Assembly: GCA_963931865.1 (NCBI GenBank)
Contig: OZ007511.1
Coordinates: forward strand, 10,677,396-10,741,395
DNA length: 64,000 bases
Reading direction: 5' to 3'
Source of the DNA: Axinella damicornis
Taxonomy: Eukaryota; Porifera; Demospongiae; Axinellida; Axinellidae
This document shows positions 10,370 through 23,400 of this stretch, piece after piece. Numbering within the stretch: the first letter of the stretch is position 1; each line of letters opens with the position of its first letter. The notes beneath the pieces are model-generated. The model worked only from the letters and a program-made list of their open reading frames with translations, was not told where the DNA came from and did not search any database. The position numbers and the translations under genes are program-made.

Positions 10370-12051
10370 TACATTGCAACACCGGGTGAGAGTGATTTCA
10401 TCTGTCGATGAAATTTGTTGTCTTCAGCTTGACTCACAGTTCAAGTCAATCATGGACCTACCTCTTCAATGCTTACAGCAGTGGGGCGGAACAAACTGTG
10501 CTACCATCTGTGCATGTCCTGTATAGCACACATTGGATGTGAATCTGTGTGCGACTGTATACTCATGGATGCTTTCGCTAGAGTGAAGAGTTCCTATAAT
10601 TATGTGCCTGTGTACATGTATATACTCTTTTGTGTTCAGTAATGAAAACATGCATGAAAACCTTCTGCATTGGAGATGTGGCATTCCTGGGTTATCGAAT
10701 CAAAATGAACTGAACTGATTATGACAGCCATGTGTACATCATGTGATTCCACCCATGCACATTCCACTAGTAGTTACATCTATGTGTGTGAATGTGTGTG
10801 AATTGTGTGACAGGATACCACCCAGCCTCAGTCTGGCCAGAGGCAAGCTGTTTATCAAGGATTTGTCCCCACCCAGGAAATCCAACTAGGTGGATGGGCA
10901 CAGGGAGTACTAAGACTGACCTAGTTGTGGTATCATCCACAGCAATAATAACTAATGACTCACCAGACATGGCCTAGTCTTCGTGTCTTGTTTGGTCGCC
11001 GAACAAGAAGACGAGAGACTGCAGACATACATAAAACAGTGCATATCAATACATTACTTCTTGTATATAAACGTCGTGTAGATAGGATTAGTAGTTGACT
11101 TACTGCATGGCAAAAGTCACACGATAGGATCAAAATTTAATGATACATTTCCCACTGCAACTTGAACGGAGGGGAGGGTCTTCTAACAAGAAGAGATGAA
11201 GGAACGAATATGCTGCAGGAGTCTGGGGCAATAGACCCTTCAGATACATCTACATGTGGGTGTTGGTAGCTAGCTACAGCTAATCTATTGGCCCAATTAA
11301 GAGCAGGCACTCAGGATGCATATGGATGTAGAATGTGCTCATTCCCAGGCACTAGTTCTTCCGAGAACGAGAGCCTGGGAACGAGGCTAAATGTGGTCTG
11401 CCCACAAGACTACTCCAGACCTGCCAGCTACACACATAAGGAACCTCTGAAACAGAGTTGAGCAGTTTCATATGTGACACCATTTCGGTGAACCAGATGT
11501 TGGTGTGCACTGATGTTCATACAAATTATCTTGCAGGTGACTATGTCACTATTAAATTTTTTTACTGATTACAGACCTGCTCACCAAAACGACCACCCTG
11601 CCCATCCCTGCTATAATTATAAATGGTCACGGTGCTCAACCTTGAACACAACTGAGATCTATATACCTGGTATCCCTCGGCCCTGCATGGCCCCAGTTGA
11701 CAAATCTTTCGTTCCACACAATCACAGTACGGCAGAATTTGGCTCCTAAATTGTCATTCTCTCGCACTTAGGGCTATCGTATTATCTATGGGGCTATTAA
11801 AAGTGACCAGGATATTCTTGCAGTGGATCTATCCTGAGTGGTCATAAGTAGCGTACATCACAGGCGCATGCACAGGCTTCAACTTACCAGCTTATGGGCT
11901 ATTGGGGCGTGAAAACTGCGCAGCTTTCCGATATCTTGGTGAAGCAATGCAGATAGTACGTGCCGTTTCGGACCCACTTTCCATCAACTATACGCATGCG
12001 CAGTCATGAAGACACTGAGAAAAAACCCTCGGGCCCTTGTAGTGCCCTCGG
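10370..12051. other. No firmly supported gene
   Basis: Two plus-strand stretches (10811-10977 and 11571-11749) are open after plausible acceptors, but no domain and no consistent exon chain was found. A fragment of the palindromic element family (GAGCCTGGGAACGAGGCTA) lies near 11370-11390. Confidence 0.4.
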
Positions 12052-12123
12052 GTAGTCTCGGTACCAGACTAACTATATTCGCGGAATTCCGCCGTGCGCG
12101 AATAGTCTGGTTACCGAGACTAG
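12052..12123. mobile_element. Short palindromic element, TAGTCTCGG ends
   Basis: The left end TAGTCTCGGTACCAGACTA is mirrored at the right end (TAGTCTGGTTACCGAGACTA). The flanking 9 bases GCCCTCGGG and GCGCTTGGG match at 7 of 9 positions, in line with an old 9-bp target duplication. The ends are related to the TAGCCTCG family described elsewhere in the window. Confidence 0.6.
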
Positions 12124-12319
12124 CGCTTGGGACGCTACAGCCCAGGGCCTCGGGTTTCTAAATCGCGTAGATCCCTCAGTCTCAGTCTATAACCTATACG
12201 TATCCCACTGCTGCATGCACCTGTGACAGACTATATAGACAGTAATGCAGCTTAATAATTCAACAATGGTGTGGGTGCATGAGGTGGAGCATCTACAAAG
12301 CATGACTGTAAAAATAATG

Positions 12320-15300
12320 TCACTGATAGTACTTTTCCCTGAGATCTTTTGCAAGCTTTCCCTCCTTCAAGAACTCTATCACTTCAATTATGGCAGCCCA
12401 GCTGGGGGGAGGCTCTACTCTCTTCACCCAGACTTCTAACATGTCAAGCAGGCATGATTGAGGATCACTTCGACGCTTCGTCTCAATGTTGGCCAAACCA
12501 CTGATCTCCATGGCCAGCTGAATTCCAATTGCTTTCCATTTGTCTGCAACCGTGTGGTACAATGCATCCATCAAATCTTTCAGTTTAGGAGGGTCTGTGT
12601 GATACAATTGGAAAGCATGACATTATGTACATTTGTGTAGGTAGCTATTCAGGGGAGTTCCAGATTTGGCTCACCAGTTGACAATTTCAGCCTCTTTGAG
12701 TCACCTGCAGGAACAGTGCAGTGGTTGATTAGCTGGCTACACACAACAGCACTTCATTGAGGTAATTGCATACGCTGAACTCAAACGTCTGCATCAAGGT
12801 TACGTATACATCACACAATGCATGCACAGCAGACATGCACAGTAGACAGGTGTAAGTTGTGCTGGCGCTACATCTGCCGGGCATCGATCAACCTAGGCTC
12901 TGAGGGTGTGGCAGACATTATGCTTGTCACCAATGGCCCTTGTAAGTTATAAAAGACCTCACAGTTGCAGTGAGGTGCCTAGCTGCTGCTGATGACCCAC
13001 CACAATATATTAAGTGTTGAAACCATGGTCCAGGTGCTTGCAAGGAGAGTGGAGCTCCTATTCATCCTTTAACCCTTTAACCACCGAATTCTTCCCACCA
13101 AGACAACACATTTTCATGCATTCAGCGCACACCACTTTCGTAGGTACTCCTCTCCCACAGCATTCGCTCCTCAGCGGCCAAACTTGGTGGGGCCCGCACA
13201 CATGGAGAGACCCCTCTGGCAATTCCGTTAATGATATTCATGACCACCCACAAGCCCAGCAATCGGAGGTCAAAGGTGGATGTCAGCCGGATTTTCGCCC
13301 AGCATTTCCCTAAACTTGGGCCAGATCTGACTGATGGCACACCTTACACCACCAATTTGCAGGTTTTCTTGAGGCCCTGGGTGGGGTCTATGAATATCAT
13401 TAGAATCAAAAATTCTCGGCTCGATGAATCTCATTAAAAAAAAAAAAAAAACGCCCACGACAGGCGAACTGAAAGTCGTCCCTAGGCCCTCTGAAGCCTT
13501 TTTGGTCTCTTTTTGGACTGGCGAGAAGCCCTACAAGTGCATAGGGTCTAAATGACGCCTATAGACATCAATGGGGCTTAAAGGGTTAAAACCCATGCAC
13601 GTAACATCTCACCTGCAGCATTGTGATCGCAGTCCATGCTTCTCTTCTCACCCACACCTGTTTTCTTCTGCTCCACTGCCAACATAAACACATTGCATCA
13701 TCACAGCAGCGTGACATACACAGCTTAACCATCTCACCTGACTCTAGTTGTTTCTTCAGGTCGTCAGCTTCTGCCTGAAGTCTTTCAATCTTCTTCTGGT
13801 CTTTCAAGCGCAGCTCCATCAGTGACTGAACAGTTGATTCACAGTCTTTCTGCCACTTCTCTCTCTCTTCAATGTGTTCCTTCAACTTCTCAAGTTTTGT
13901 TAATACTTCCTTGCCCTTCTCCTCTCCCTCTAGCCCAGCAGTTCCCATAGCTATGTGTAATTCACCAAATAGAGTTTCCAATGTATTATTTGACGTTCCT
14001 TGCTTCTCCTCATCTTCTTCCTCCTCTTCACTTTCCTCGTCCTCCTCTTTGCTTTCCTCCTCCTCCTCCTCCTCCTCCTCCTCCTCCTCCTCCTCCTCCC
14101 CCTCCTCCTCCCCCTCCTCCTCCTCCTCCACATCTACATTTCGCTCTTCGCTCTTCTCCTCCATTCCTACACCCTCTATAGGAAATGGAACTCCAGCAAT
14201 GGCTGACCTGGCAGACCCTGTCTTGAAAAATCGCTCAATTTTTGTGGCAAGCTTCTTCATTTTGAGAACTCGTAACAAAATAAGTAACGTTCCCCACGTG
14301 AGATGGCATATCCTGAACACAGCTTCACACAACAATCTGGGGTTGTGCTCGTAATTCTTCAGGTTGGGTAGCTCTTGTGGGACTACTCTGATGAAATCAC
14401 GGTGCCTGGGACCTAGCTGGTCAATAACGTCAATACCAGCTGTTCTCTGGAGGCGCTCAAGAACACTCGGGATGACATGGCCAGTACGAAATGGACCCAC
14501 TGTTATGTAGAAATATATAGTCTCTACTCAAGCCTTATACAGTGCACATGCCATAATCAACTGTTGTACACAATTTATATTTGGATGCACTAGTGTGGAA
14601 GGTGTACAATTACAGAAGTGGGTGTGACCCTACATCAATAGTGCACATCCATCTCATTGTGCATTCCAAGTTTAGTGCTACTCTCTTGTTTGGTTCTGGA
14701 GTTATAATCTGAAAATCTGAAACAGCTATAATCGGATAATTGTATGCATTATTGGATGCCGCTCTCCGCTGCTTGTCTGAAGCAGTTATTGGTGGGATTA
14801 CTGCTGCACAGCTGGTTTTTGCTGTTCTAGCTTCCTCAGGTGCTGAGGGGTGCATTTACCATGTCTCGCCCTCCTTGATTGGGCAGTAGATTTCACCATC
14901 TTTTAGTATGGACGCCGCCAACACCCACTTCTGTTATTGTACACCTTCCGTGCAAAGCACGTCTGAATATGAAGGGTGTCAATAACTTTCTCTATAGCTA
15001 TAACTGAAATCAGCAAAAAAATGACTTAACCCTTTCACTAGTGAGAAATTCTTGCTTAATTAGTCAATCAACTGTAAAGTGTTCACTGAAACGAAACAAT
15101 TGATTTCCATGCCAGTGAGACGGTCAAGTTCATAGATAATATACCATCTGGTACGTATATTATCCATGGCCAAGTTGCACAGTAGGCTACCTCAACAATG
15201 TGCGATTTTCACGTAAGTAGCTAAACTAATCAGCAGCAGCTATAGCTGGATTATGTGAGAGCACCACAATGTTGTGATACTGCAGCAAGCCATTTTTAAT

Positions 15301-16363
15301 GGTGTGGCTATACAGTAACACGGTTCTGTGGGAAAGAAACACTACAGTGCCACTCACCTCTGACTCTACCCTTGAAGATGCTCCTCGGATCACGATTACC
15401 AGTCTCAGCTTCAAGCACCACCACCAACAGCTCTCTTGTGGGAAGGAGTAGCATGCAGGTGGAATGGCAAGCAACAGGCAAATCTTCCACATGCATCCAC
15501 TGACTAGACTGCTGGCCATGGCCATGGCAGAAGACATGGAGAGCACTTGTAGAGCGGTGGGACAAACTACACGTATATCCTCTGACGTCAACCAACTGGG
15601 TCCCAAACATTGTGGGTGCGTAAAGAACAGGTTGAGGCCCGTCTGGTAAATCCACCCACACTGAAGTCTGCTCCTCTGTAGCTGGTGTGTCTGATCTGGC
15701 AGTGGCTATCAGGGAGTCCAGGGAGGTATAACAAGACCGGATTCGTCCATACAGGTACCATTTACCTTCACAAGGAATTGATTTCCATGTCCGGTCTATT
15801 CTTGGGAGAGATTGTGCCCTTGCCCAGACATTGCCGTCATAGACCTCCACTACATCCACTGCAGGCATCATGCTAAACATACTGTAAGATAATCCATCTG
15901 TTCCCCCAGCAACCACGAGGTGGTTGTCTTTGCTGACAGCAGATGCGCGCATGTGTGCTGTCAGCATTGCAGGAAGGCGATTCGAGTTCAAGCATTGATG
16001 CTCATCCAATACCCACACCTTGTTGGTGACGTTACTAGGCCTGAGCATCTCGAACAATTCTGTGCAGGGATACCGTCCCCCTACCAGTACCAGCTCAGAT
16101 CCGTAAGTTGTAAGGGTATACAAATTGGTAGGGGTATTGATGCGTTTTATCCATGAATCCCTGGTGACATCATAGATAAGAAGTGAGCCTGGGCCCATGT
16201 TTGCAGTCTGTTCCCCCACGTACACCATGTCCCCGAGCACTACTGCCTGGGCACCAGTGAGGTTATCTGGTACTTTACAGCACTGCTCCCACTCCAGTGT
16301 TGTAAGGGGATGGAGAAGGTCCACCTGAGGCCGAGGTAGTATAGCTACAATAAATGGGTGCAT
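12320..16363 (-). CDS. Kelch-repeat / coiled-coil / Death-domain protein
   Basis: Four exons join in frame: 16363-15358, 14499-13738, 13657-13613 and 12594-12320, with GT-AG sites and matching phase 1 at every junction; 695 aa if the ATG at 16363 is used. Residues about 1-335 are Kelch-like beta-propeller blades (LVLVGGRYPC, LVVAGGTDGL, each followed by a W or V/E-V-Y element). Residues about 337-430 are helical (PSVLERLQR..., LPNLKNYEHNPRLLCEAVF) with no family I can name. An unbroken Glu-rich tract and a coiled coil (KKIERLQAEADDLKKQLESG) follow. The last exon is a death domain (LMDALYHTVADKWKAIGIQL...LLDMLEVWVKR). Such proteins are expected to act as cytoplasmic adaptors in death or immune signalling; the partner is unknown. 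An upstream 5' exon is possible, because an acceptor-like ATTGTAG lies just after the ATG. Confidence 0.8.
13069..13589. mobile_element. TTAA-flanked inverted-repeat element in a Kelch-Death intron
   Basis: The stretch starts TTTAACCCTTTAACCACC and ends in a near reverse complement (GGGGCTTAAAGGGTTAAA), with TTAA at both outer ends. It is about 520 bp, has no transposase, and contains an A-run at about 13435-13453. TTAA targets are typical of piggyBac and Kolobok elements, so this is probably a non-autonomous relative. It sits in the last intron of the gene. Confidence 0.65.
14053..14130. repeat. Coding trinucleotide repeat (TCC on plus, GAG/GGA on minus)
   Basis: An almost pure (TCC)n tract, about 26 triplets with a few TCC-to-CCC changes, encodes the polyglutamate run of the Kelch-Death protein. 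On the other strand it makes a spurious polyserine frame. Confidence 0.9.
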
Positions 16364-16576
16364 GAAGAGGTAATTCCTGACAAAAATTAAATTCTCTCTA
16401 TCTATTACATGTACTAACGTACGAATTCACTGCTTCGGTCCATATCACCAAATGCACACTACTTAGCTTTGTACTGCAAGTGACAAACACTGGGTTGAGA
16501 TTATAGGCCTAGGTATATAGAGCTAGACTGCACACCACTCTCAACTGGTGGCTAAACCTAGCATGACACGCCCATG
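16364..16576. other. Upstream region of the Kelch-Death gene
   Basis: No exon or core promoter element recognised. The stretch ends in a palindromic element. Confidence 0.4.
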
Positions 16577-16813
16577 TAGCCTCGTTCCCAGTCCCACGCC
16601 CAGCTTTTCGTCGCTGCTTAGTACGGTAAAGCGGGGAGGCTGAATAACACGCAAAAAGTAGCGTCTTCGTTCTGAAAATTTTGCGGTTTTTCAATTACGT
16701 CATGCTCACGTGAGGAAATGTACCAGGCCTAGCGCCTGCGCAGCTGCAGGCCCTCCCCGCTTTACCGACTAAGCAGCGACGAAAAGCTGGGCGTGGGACT
16801 GGGAACGAGGCTA
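16577..16813. mobile_element. Palindromic element with 9-bp target duplication
   Basis: The element is 237 bp long with terminal inverted repeats of about 60 bp that begin TAGCCTCGTTCCCAGTCCCA. The exact 9-mer ACGCCCATG flanks it on both sides (16568-16576 and 16814-16822). No coding capacity. This is the best-preserved long member of the family in the window. Confidence 0.9.
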
Positions 16814-16822
16814 ACGCCCATG

Positions 16823-17425
16823 CCAGTTGTTTACAACTGTAGCTACTAATATTCATGACAGTAGTAGGAATGCAATTAAGTTATGAAATCTGTTAATGGT
16901 TGCTAGTCCACTGAGTCCAGAGTGCATGACTACCTTGCAAATAGTTTCCTGTTATACCGGTACAAGCCGATGCCCTATAATTAATATAAATGATACACGC
17001 AAAACTGGCTGGTGATACACATTGAACCTGTATGTATATAAAACTTGATCATGCAGAAAGTGTCATTTAAGTATATAGTGTTGTCAGGCGTGCAATGTAT
17101 ATACATGTATAGTTGTGCACAACACCATGCAGTGTTAGTAACTATAAGCTTTCGGATCAGTCTTGTTGATTGCAACTATATTAAGGTGCACTGCATGGTC
17201 CTACATACATTGGATTCAGGGGAAATTAAGTCAAACACCATCCACGTTATAACTGTGATCAGTTATGAATTGTGCATTTCACATAATTATTATGAATGCT
17301 GAATAACAACTAATTATACACAATCAAAGAACTAAACTATCATTGAGACCAGGTACAATCATCGTACACATAAGTAGTCAGGATGCTTGGAAATGTTGAA
17401 GCTGGATACATTGTAGTGTTGATAG
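16823..17425. other. Intergenic, no supported gene
   Basis: AT-rich sequence between the palindromic element and the CPSF6/7 stop codon, presumably containing the 3' UTR of the minus-strand CPSF6/7 gene. No clear AATAAA signal was recognised. Confidence 0.45.
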
Positions 17426-20400
17426 CTATCTCCTTCTCTCCCGGCTTCTGTCGCGATGATGCTTGGTGGGGTGGCTCCGATGACCACCACTTCGTACCCT
17501 GTCTCGGTCGTCATGGCTACGATGCTCACGACCACGGGGACGCCTGTGTTTGTGTGCATGGGGAAGGAAAGTGACATCACTGGTATGCACACGGGTATAA
17601 TCAAACTGCACTATGACGACAATCTTGAACAACATCACAATAATTTGCAAAGCCATACATGACGTGTACATTTGCTCAAATTCGTGTTGATAACAATAGG
17701 ACAGTCAGCATAGCAAGTCATTGTAGTATACTGACAATTGGACGTTTTACCACCTGTACTGTTATCCTGTCTAGGGTACCCCCTGTGCATTGTATTGTAC
17801 TCCTGTATCGAATGTGAGTGTGTCCGCATCTTTGTGTGTGGTTCTTTGTCATATTGTAGCATGTACAGTATGCATTGTATACATCAGAGTTCCATCAGTC
17901 TAAGTCAGAGAGTCCTGTCAGAAAAGGTGTAGAAGGGCCCGACCCTTCACGAGTTGTAGCCGCCTCGGCCACAGCGATCTTGGGCCATCCCCAAGATACA
18001 TGAAGGCTAGCTACATGCCTGCATCACTGTCAGTGGTCAATGTCTGCTAAATTACCAGCATGATGATAAAGACACGGTTACCATGGCCACTAATGTTCCC
18101 AACAAACGGAATACTGCCCACCCCTACACTATACTGTACCGATGTGATGACTATCATGATGCCATGCACTCACTTGGTGTTGGCAGCTTGTTCATCATGG
18201 CCACTAATGTCCCAATACTGGCCACTACTGTACCGATGTTTACTATCATGATGCCATGCACTCACTTGGTGTTGGCAGCTTGTTCATCAATCCCACGAAC
18301 ACAATCCTGAAGAGACTGGATCAGGATCTGAGACAGGCAAAGAGAAGGGGGGCGCATAAAGACAAGTGGGCATACAAGAGAAGCGAACACATAAAGAGAA
18401 GGAGGCACATGAAGAGGGGCACACACAAGAGGTGGGGGACAAACGAAGAGGGGGCACATAAGGCAAAGGGGGCATACAAAGAGAAAGGGGCACACACGAA
18501 GACGGGACACACAAGAGGTGGGGGACACACAAAGAGGGGGCACACAAGGAGAAGGGGCACACAAAGAGAAGGAGGAGGGGCCACACACAAGAGGTGGTGG
18601 ACACATGAAGAGGAGGCACACACAGAGAAGGGGTAACGTTGTTGCTTGTATAGTCATACAGATGCAGATTCTGATGGCCACACCACATTCAGTGGTTACC
18701 TGACTTGCTTCAGTGCCTGCAGTGACAGACTGTTTGATAAGAGTGATGGCCATCCTCAGCACGTCCATGGCACTGTCGTAGTCACCTGAGAGGGGAGGAA
18801 CACTAACTGTATCAGGTGGGGACGGCTGGAGAGGTAGAGGAAGTGGGGAACTAGGACATGCGGCAGTATTGTCAACTACATTTACATGTACATGTACAGC
18901 GTAGCAGTTCAGGTTCAATTTCATAACCCAGGAATGAATCCGTATCTCCAATACAGAAGGTTTTCATGCAGGTCCTGGGCCCCATTAATGGGGGGTGGTG
19001 ATATGACATCATCACAGAATTACCATAACCGGCATTGCTCAAACCCGTTTTTCTTGAAGGGTAAAGGGCAAATGTTTTAAAGGGAGACATACTTCATTAA
19101 CAAGTACTGACGAAGTGTTTTAAAGCAAATCGCTTGCAAGTCTTCGACCTAGTTCAGAGCGGTGTGGATGTGATGCTGTAGGACGTGATCGATGCTGTAG
19201 GACGACAGGTGGATCAACAAACAGGAAATGAAAGGCTAGCCATCTGACCGCTCCATTTAGTCTTGCTATGTACAGGTGGTTGATAAGGTCTGGTATTAGC
19301 TGAAGCACGTGCTCCCTCCCCTTTGGGGGAAACACTCATTTCACCTACACCCATTTCCTCTCCTAGGAGTAGTGCCACTCCGCCATGTACCTACATTGTA
19401 CCACCTACCTGCATTAGCGTCAGCCATGGCCCTGCTGATGGCGCTGCTGGATATGGCTCTGTTCCTGTTGTTTGCTTCGGACGCCTCCTCCTCCGAGGGC
19501 TGCTTGCTGGAGCCCATGGCACTCAGCGCTGCCGCCTGGTTCTTGAAACGAGCCGCTGCCTGTGCAAATAACTCTGCCTATGAGGGGAGCGTGAGAGGAG
19601 AGATGTGCGAGTGCACGAGGGGGAGACAGGGAATGTCAGAGGAGGGATGAGGAGTGTGAGAGGGGAGGGTGTGAGAGGGGAGGGGTGAAGGCGGTGAAAG
19701 GGAAGGTAGGGAGGAGGGGAGGGATGAATGAGTATAAGAGCGGGATGAGGGAGTGTGAGAGGGGAGGGTTGAGAAGGGGAGATAGGCAGTGTAAGACTGC
19801 TCTCTAAATGGAATTCAAACATGGGAGTACAGCATGCTTGTATGTGTTCACACACAAAGCAAATCCCTACCATGTTCCCTCCGTGGGACGTCTACACATT
19901 CCTACCACGTTCCCTCCGTGGGACATCTACACATTCCTACCACGTTCCCTCCGTGGGACATCTACACATTCCTACCACGTTCCCTCCGTGGGACGTCTAC
20001 ACATTCCTACCATGTTCCCTCCGTGGGACGTCTACACATTCCTACCATGTTCCCTCCTTGGGACGTCTACAGACCTGTCAACCTTGGCCAGGTAAAAATC
20101 TGGGGAATTTAAAATTACCAGTAGCAAAAACCTGGAGATTGGTGTCCAAAACCTGGAGATCACGTCCAACCATTAGTAGGTGAATGTACCGTATCGCAGG
20201 GACCTTCTCATTATGTTAACAGAACAACATAATTGTATTGTGCATTTGCAACATCCATTACAGAGACTCAAAATGCGACTATGTTAGGTCTTCCCTATTG
20301 TACATTGTTGTTGCCTTTTTAGATGTACAAAGCAGAGTTGAATCTGGACTCTACCTAAAACATGGTGTAGTCATGGCTCTGATCCACTTCCGATCCTGAG

Positions 20401-23400
20401 ATGCAGTCAAAAAAGAGTGAGAAGGCTTATTGATAGCGCTGAGTTTACTCTACAAAAATTGATTATGGGTTTTAGTTTTGGTGCTTCATGAATATAGACT
20501 TACTATGCATAATCAGGACTATGAATACGTAAGATAGGCTTCCGCTGTCTGTGTTCACAGTGTGGCTTCCCACTGCACGTGCGAAGAACAAGATCAGAGG
20601 AGGTTGGCCACTGCATACGTCACGAGTAATTATTACCTTTCTGTCATGTGACAGTGGACGGTTATTAAAGTTATTGCAAATAGCTGTATGATTAGAAGAC
20701 CGTTTCTGGGGCTGCTGTGGAGTGCTCCCAGTTGGCAATCCTCGAACGCGCTTTGCAAATGGATGAGACGGCCCCGAACCTCCACTCTAGTCTCGCAGGG
20801 CCGACGTTTGCGGCGCGCGTGGGGACCGTCAGGACCGGGAGACTACTTCCACTCGTTTCTGCCATACCTCAGCTGAATCTTGAAGGGCTCGGCCTTTTAT
20901 ATTGACAACAGATGCCTACGCTTCCCTGCGAGTCGATATTCCAGGTGATTGCGTCGGGGCTCGATGTTGAAAACTGTCGAAACATTGTCTATGGAAGTAC
21001 TGTACTTAACATTCATTACGTCGGATTACACATGACTTTAATGAGACCTGATTAGCAAAGGTCAACCTTGGCCGTCCTCTGGAACAAGATAGGATTGGCC
21101 GGGCACGTGCCCGGCCAGGCCCGCCCTTGGCTACGCCACTGGTGCCTGAGCTAGCTAGGCTGCTAGCTAGGTCCGAGTCTAGTCGAGACGTGCTGGATTG
21201 CCGGTTGCTTCTTACTTCGGAAGTTCCAAATTTTTATCCGCAGGTAAGCCGCTAGCCGTGAGAATTCGAAGCAAAACCGGGGGACCGGGGGAATGTGCGC
21301 CAAACCGGGGGTCTCACGGGCAAACCGTGAGAGTTGGCAGGTCTGCGTCTACACATTCCTACCATGTTCCCTCCGTGAGACATCTACACATTCCTACCAT
21401 GTTCCCCCCGTGAGACGTGTACACATTCCTATCACGTTCCCTCCGTGAGACATCTACACATTCCTACCATGTTCCCTCCGTGGGACATCTACACATTCCT
21501 ACCATGTTCCCTCCGTGGGACATCTACACATTCCTACCACGTTCCCTCCGTGGGACATCTACACATTCCTACCACGTTCCCTCCGTGGGACATCTACACA
21601 TTCCTACCACGTTCCCTCCATGGGACGTCTACACATTCCTACCACGTTCCCTCCGTGGGACATCTACACATTCCTACCACGTTCCCTCCGTGGGACATCT
21701 ACACATTCCTACCACGTTCCCTCCGTGAGACATCTACACATTCCTACCACGTTCCCTCCATGGGACATCTACACATTCCTACCATGTTCCCTCCGTGAGA
21801 CATCTACACATTCCTACCATGTTCCCTCCGTGGGACATCTACACATTCCTACCACGTTCCCTCCGTGGGACATCTACACATTCCTACCATGTTCCCTCCG
21901 TGAGACATCTACACATTCCTACCACGTTCCCTCCGTGAGACATTTACACATTCCTACCACGTTCCCTCCGTGGGACGTCTACACATTCCTACCATGTTCC
22001 CTCCATGGGACATCTCCTGCAGGAAGGCTGGGTTGAGGTGAGGAGCCACGCCCATCTTGGAAGGGTCGCCAAGATGGGGAGTCGGGAAGGGGGGCAACAT
22101 ACCCGGCTACAGGAGGAGGACAGATGGGAGTAATTGTGGAGCACGCACAAAGGAATATGCAGCTGCAAACATACTCACCAGGCCCTTAGCAGCTAGTGGG
22201 TTGCCAAGTTGTGGGAAGGGAGGGAAAGGGGGAATTGGCGGAGGGAGACCAGGGAGACCAGCCGTGGGGTTGGGAAATCCAGGGGGTCGAAACCCGGGCA
22301 TGGGGGGAAGGGGAAAACCTGAGAAAGAAACATATTATTGAGTAGCTTAGACCACTGTGGTTCCCTTGAGGAGGGGGAGGAGGGATCAACTTCCACCCCA
22401 CAAATAGCCCAGGAGTACTTGTAGATTCGTACCTCCCAGCTTAGCATTGGCTTCTGGCAACTAGTATGTAGGCATGTGCGGCCATGATGGCCAAAAACCA
22501 TATCACCCCCAAGCACAGTTTCTAAAACACGTAACGTTGTAAACATTAGACAGCTCACATAGACATAGCGTACAGTGTACCTGGTAGGGGCATCGGAGGA
22601 CGTGCAGGTGGGGCAATGGGTGGGGCCTGGGGGAGAGCAGGGGGCATGCGTGGAGGTTTGCTGGCACTGCTGCCATTGTTGGGGCTGAACGAAGGTGAGA
22701 TACCAGACTTGACTGTGTGGGGAGAGGAATCATTTATGACATCAACGTGACATCGTCATGACATCACAGTGACAGAACTCACTTAGGTTACACTTGGACT
22801 CAAACTGGTGGGCGCTAATCTTTGGAGCGTAAATCACCAGCGGCTTCTGGTTGTGAATGGTGCTGTGGGGGAGAGAGGGTGGTGAAAGATGATCAGTGGG
22901 CATGGCAGTGTAGGGTGAGGGGAGGGAGGGAGAAGAGTGTATTGTGAGAGTCAAGGGTGAGGGAGCGGTGGTGTAGGGTGAGGAGGGAGGGAGAGGAGTA
23001 TAATGTGGGAGGGGAAGGAGGGTAGTGTAATGAGGGTAGTAGAGGTCAGCGAGGGACGGAGGAAAGGAGGGGGCATGAGAGTGGACGGTGATGGAGAGGA
23101 GATGTAGAATGAGGGAGGGAAGCATAAGTGACAGCGGAGGGTGAGAGACGTCTATACATTGTAAAAGCAGTTGCCAGATTTCTCGTTGGTTGTCTACGAA
23201 CGGAATCTTGAAACATGAATTGACCAATCACATTCGACAAAATTGGCTGCAAACGTGATTGGTCAATTTGAAATACAATGTACATTTACAGCACCACTAC
23301 ACTTTACATAATCATGTAGGAAGTGATGTCACTTACAGTTCCTGGAATTTATCTGGGGCACTCATGGCATATGCATCACTGGTCAACTCAACCAGTGCAT

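Noticed and set aside
13872..14354. 160-codon frame with a polyserine run on the plus strand
   Set aside because: Reverse complement of the polyglutamate tract in the Kelch-Death gene.
18262..18951. 229-codon minus-strand frame rich in Cys, Pro and Leu
   Set aside because: It reads through two true CPSF6/7 exons and the purine-rich minisatellite between them. The exons fit splice sites and family alignment, the intervening part does not.
21346..22013. CRISPR-like regular array
   Set aside because: Repeats of 35 bp follow each other without spacers, and the host is an animal genome; it is a minisatellite.
21515..22036. 173-codon open frame, and the overlapping frames at 21417-21798 and 19808-20183
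   Set aside because: All are translations of the 35-bp minisatellite, which is open in every forward frame. They lie in an intron of CPSF6/7.
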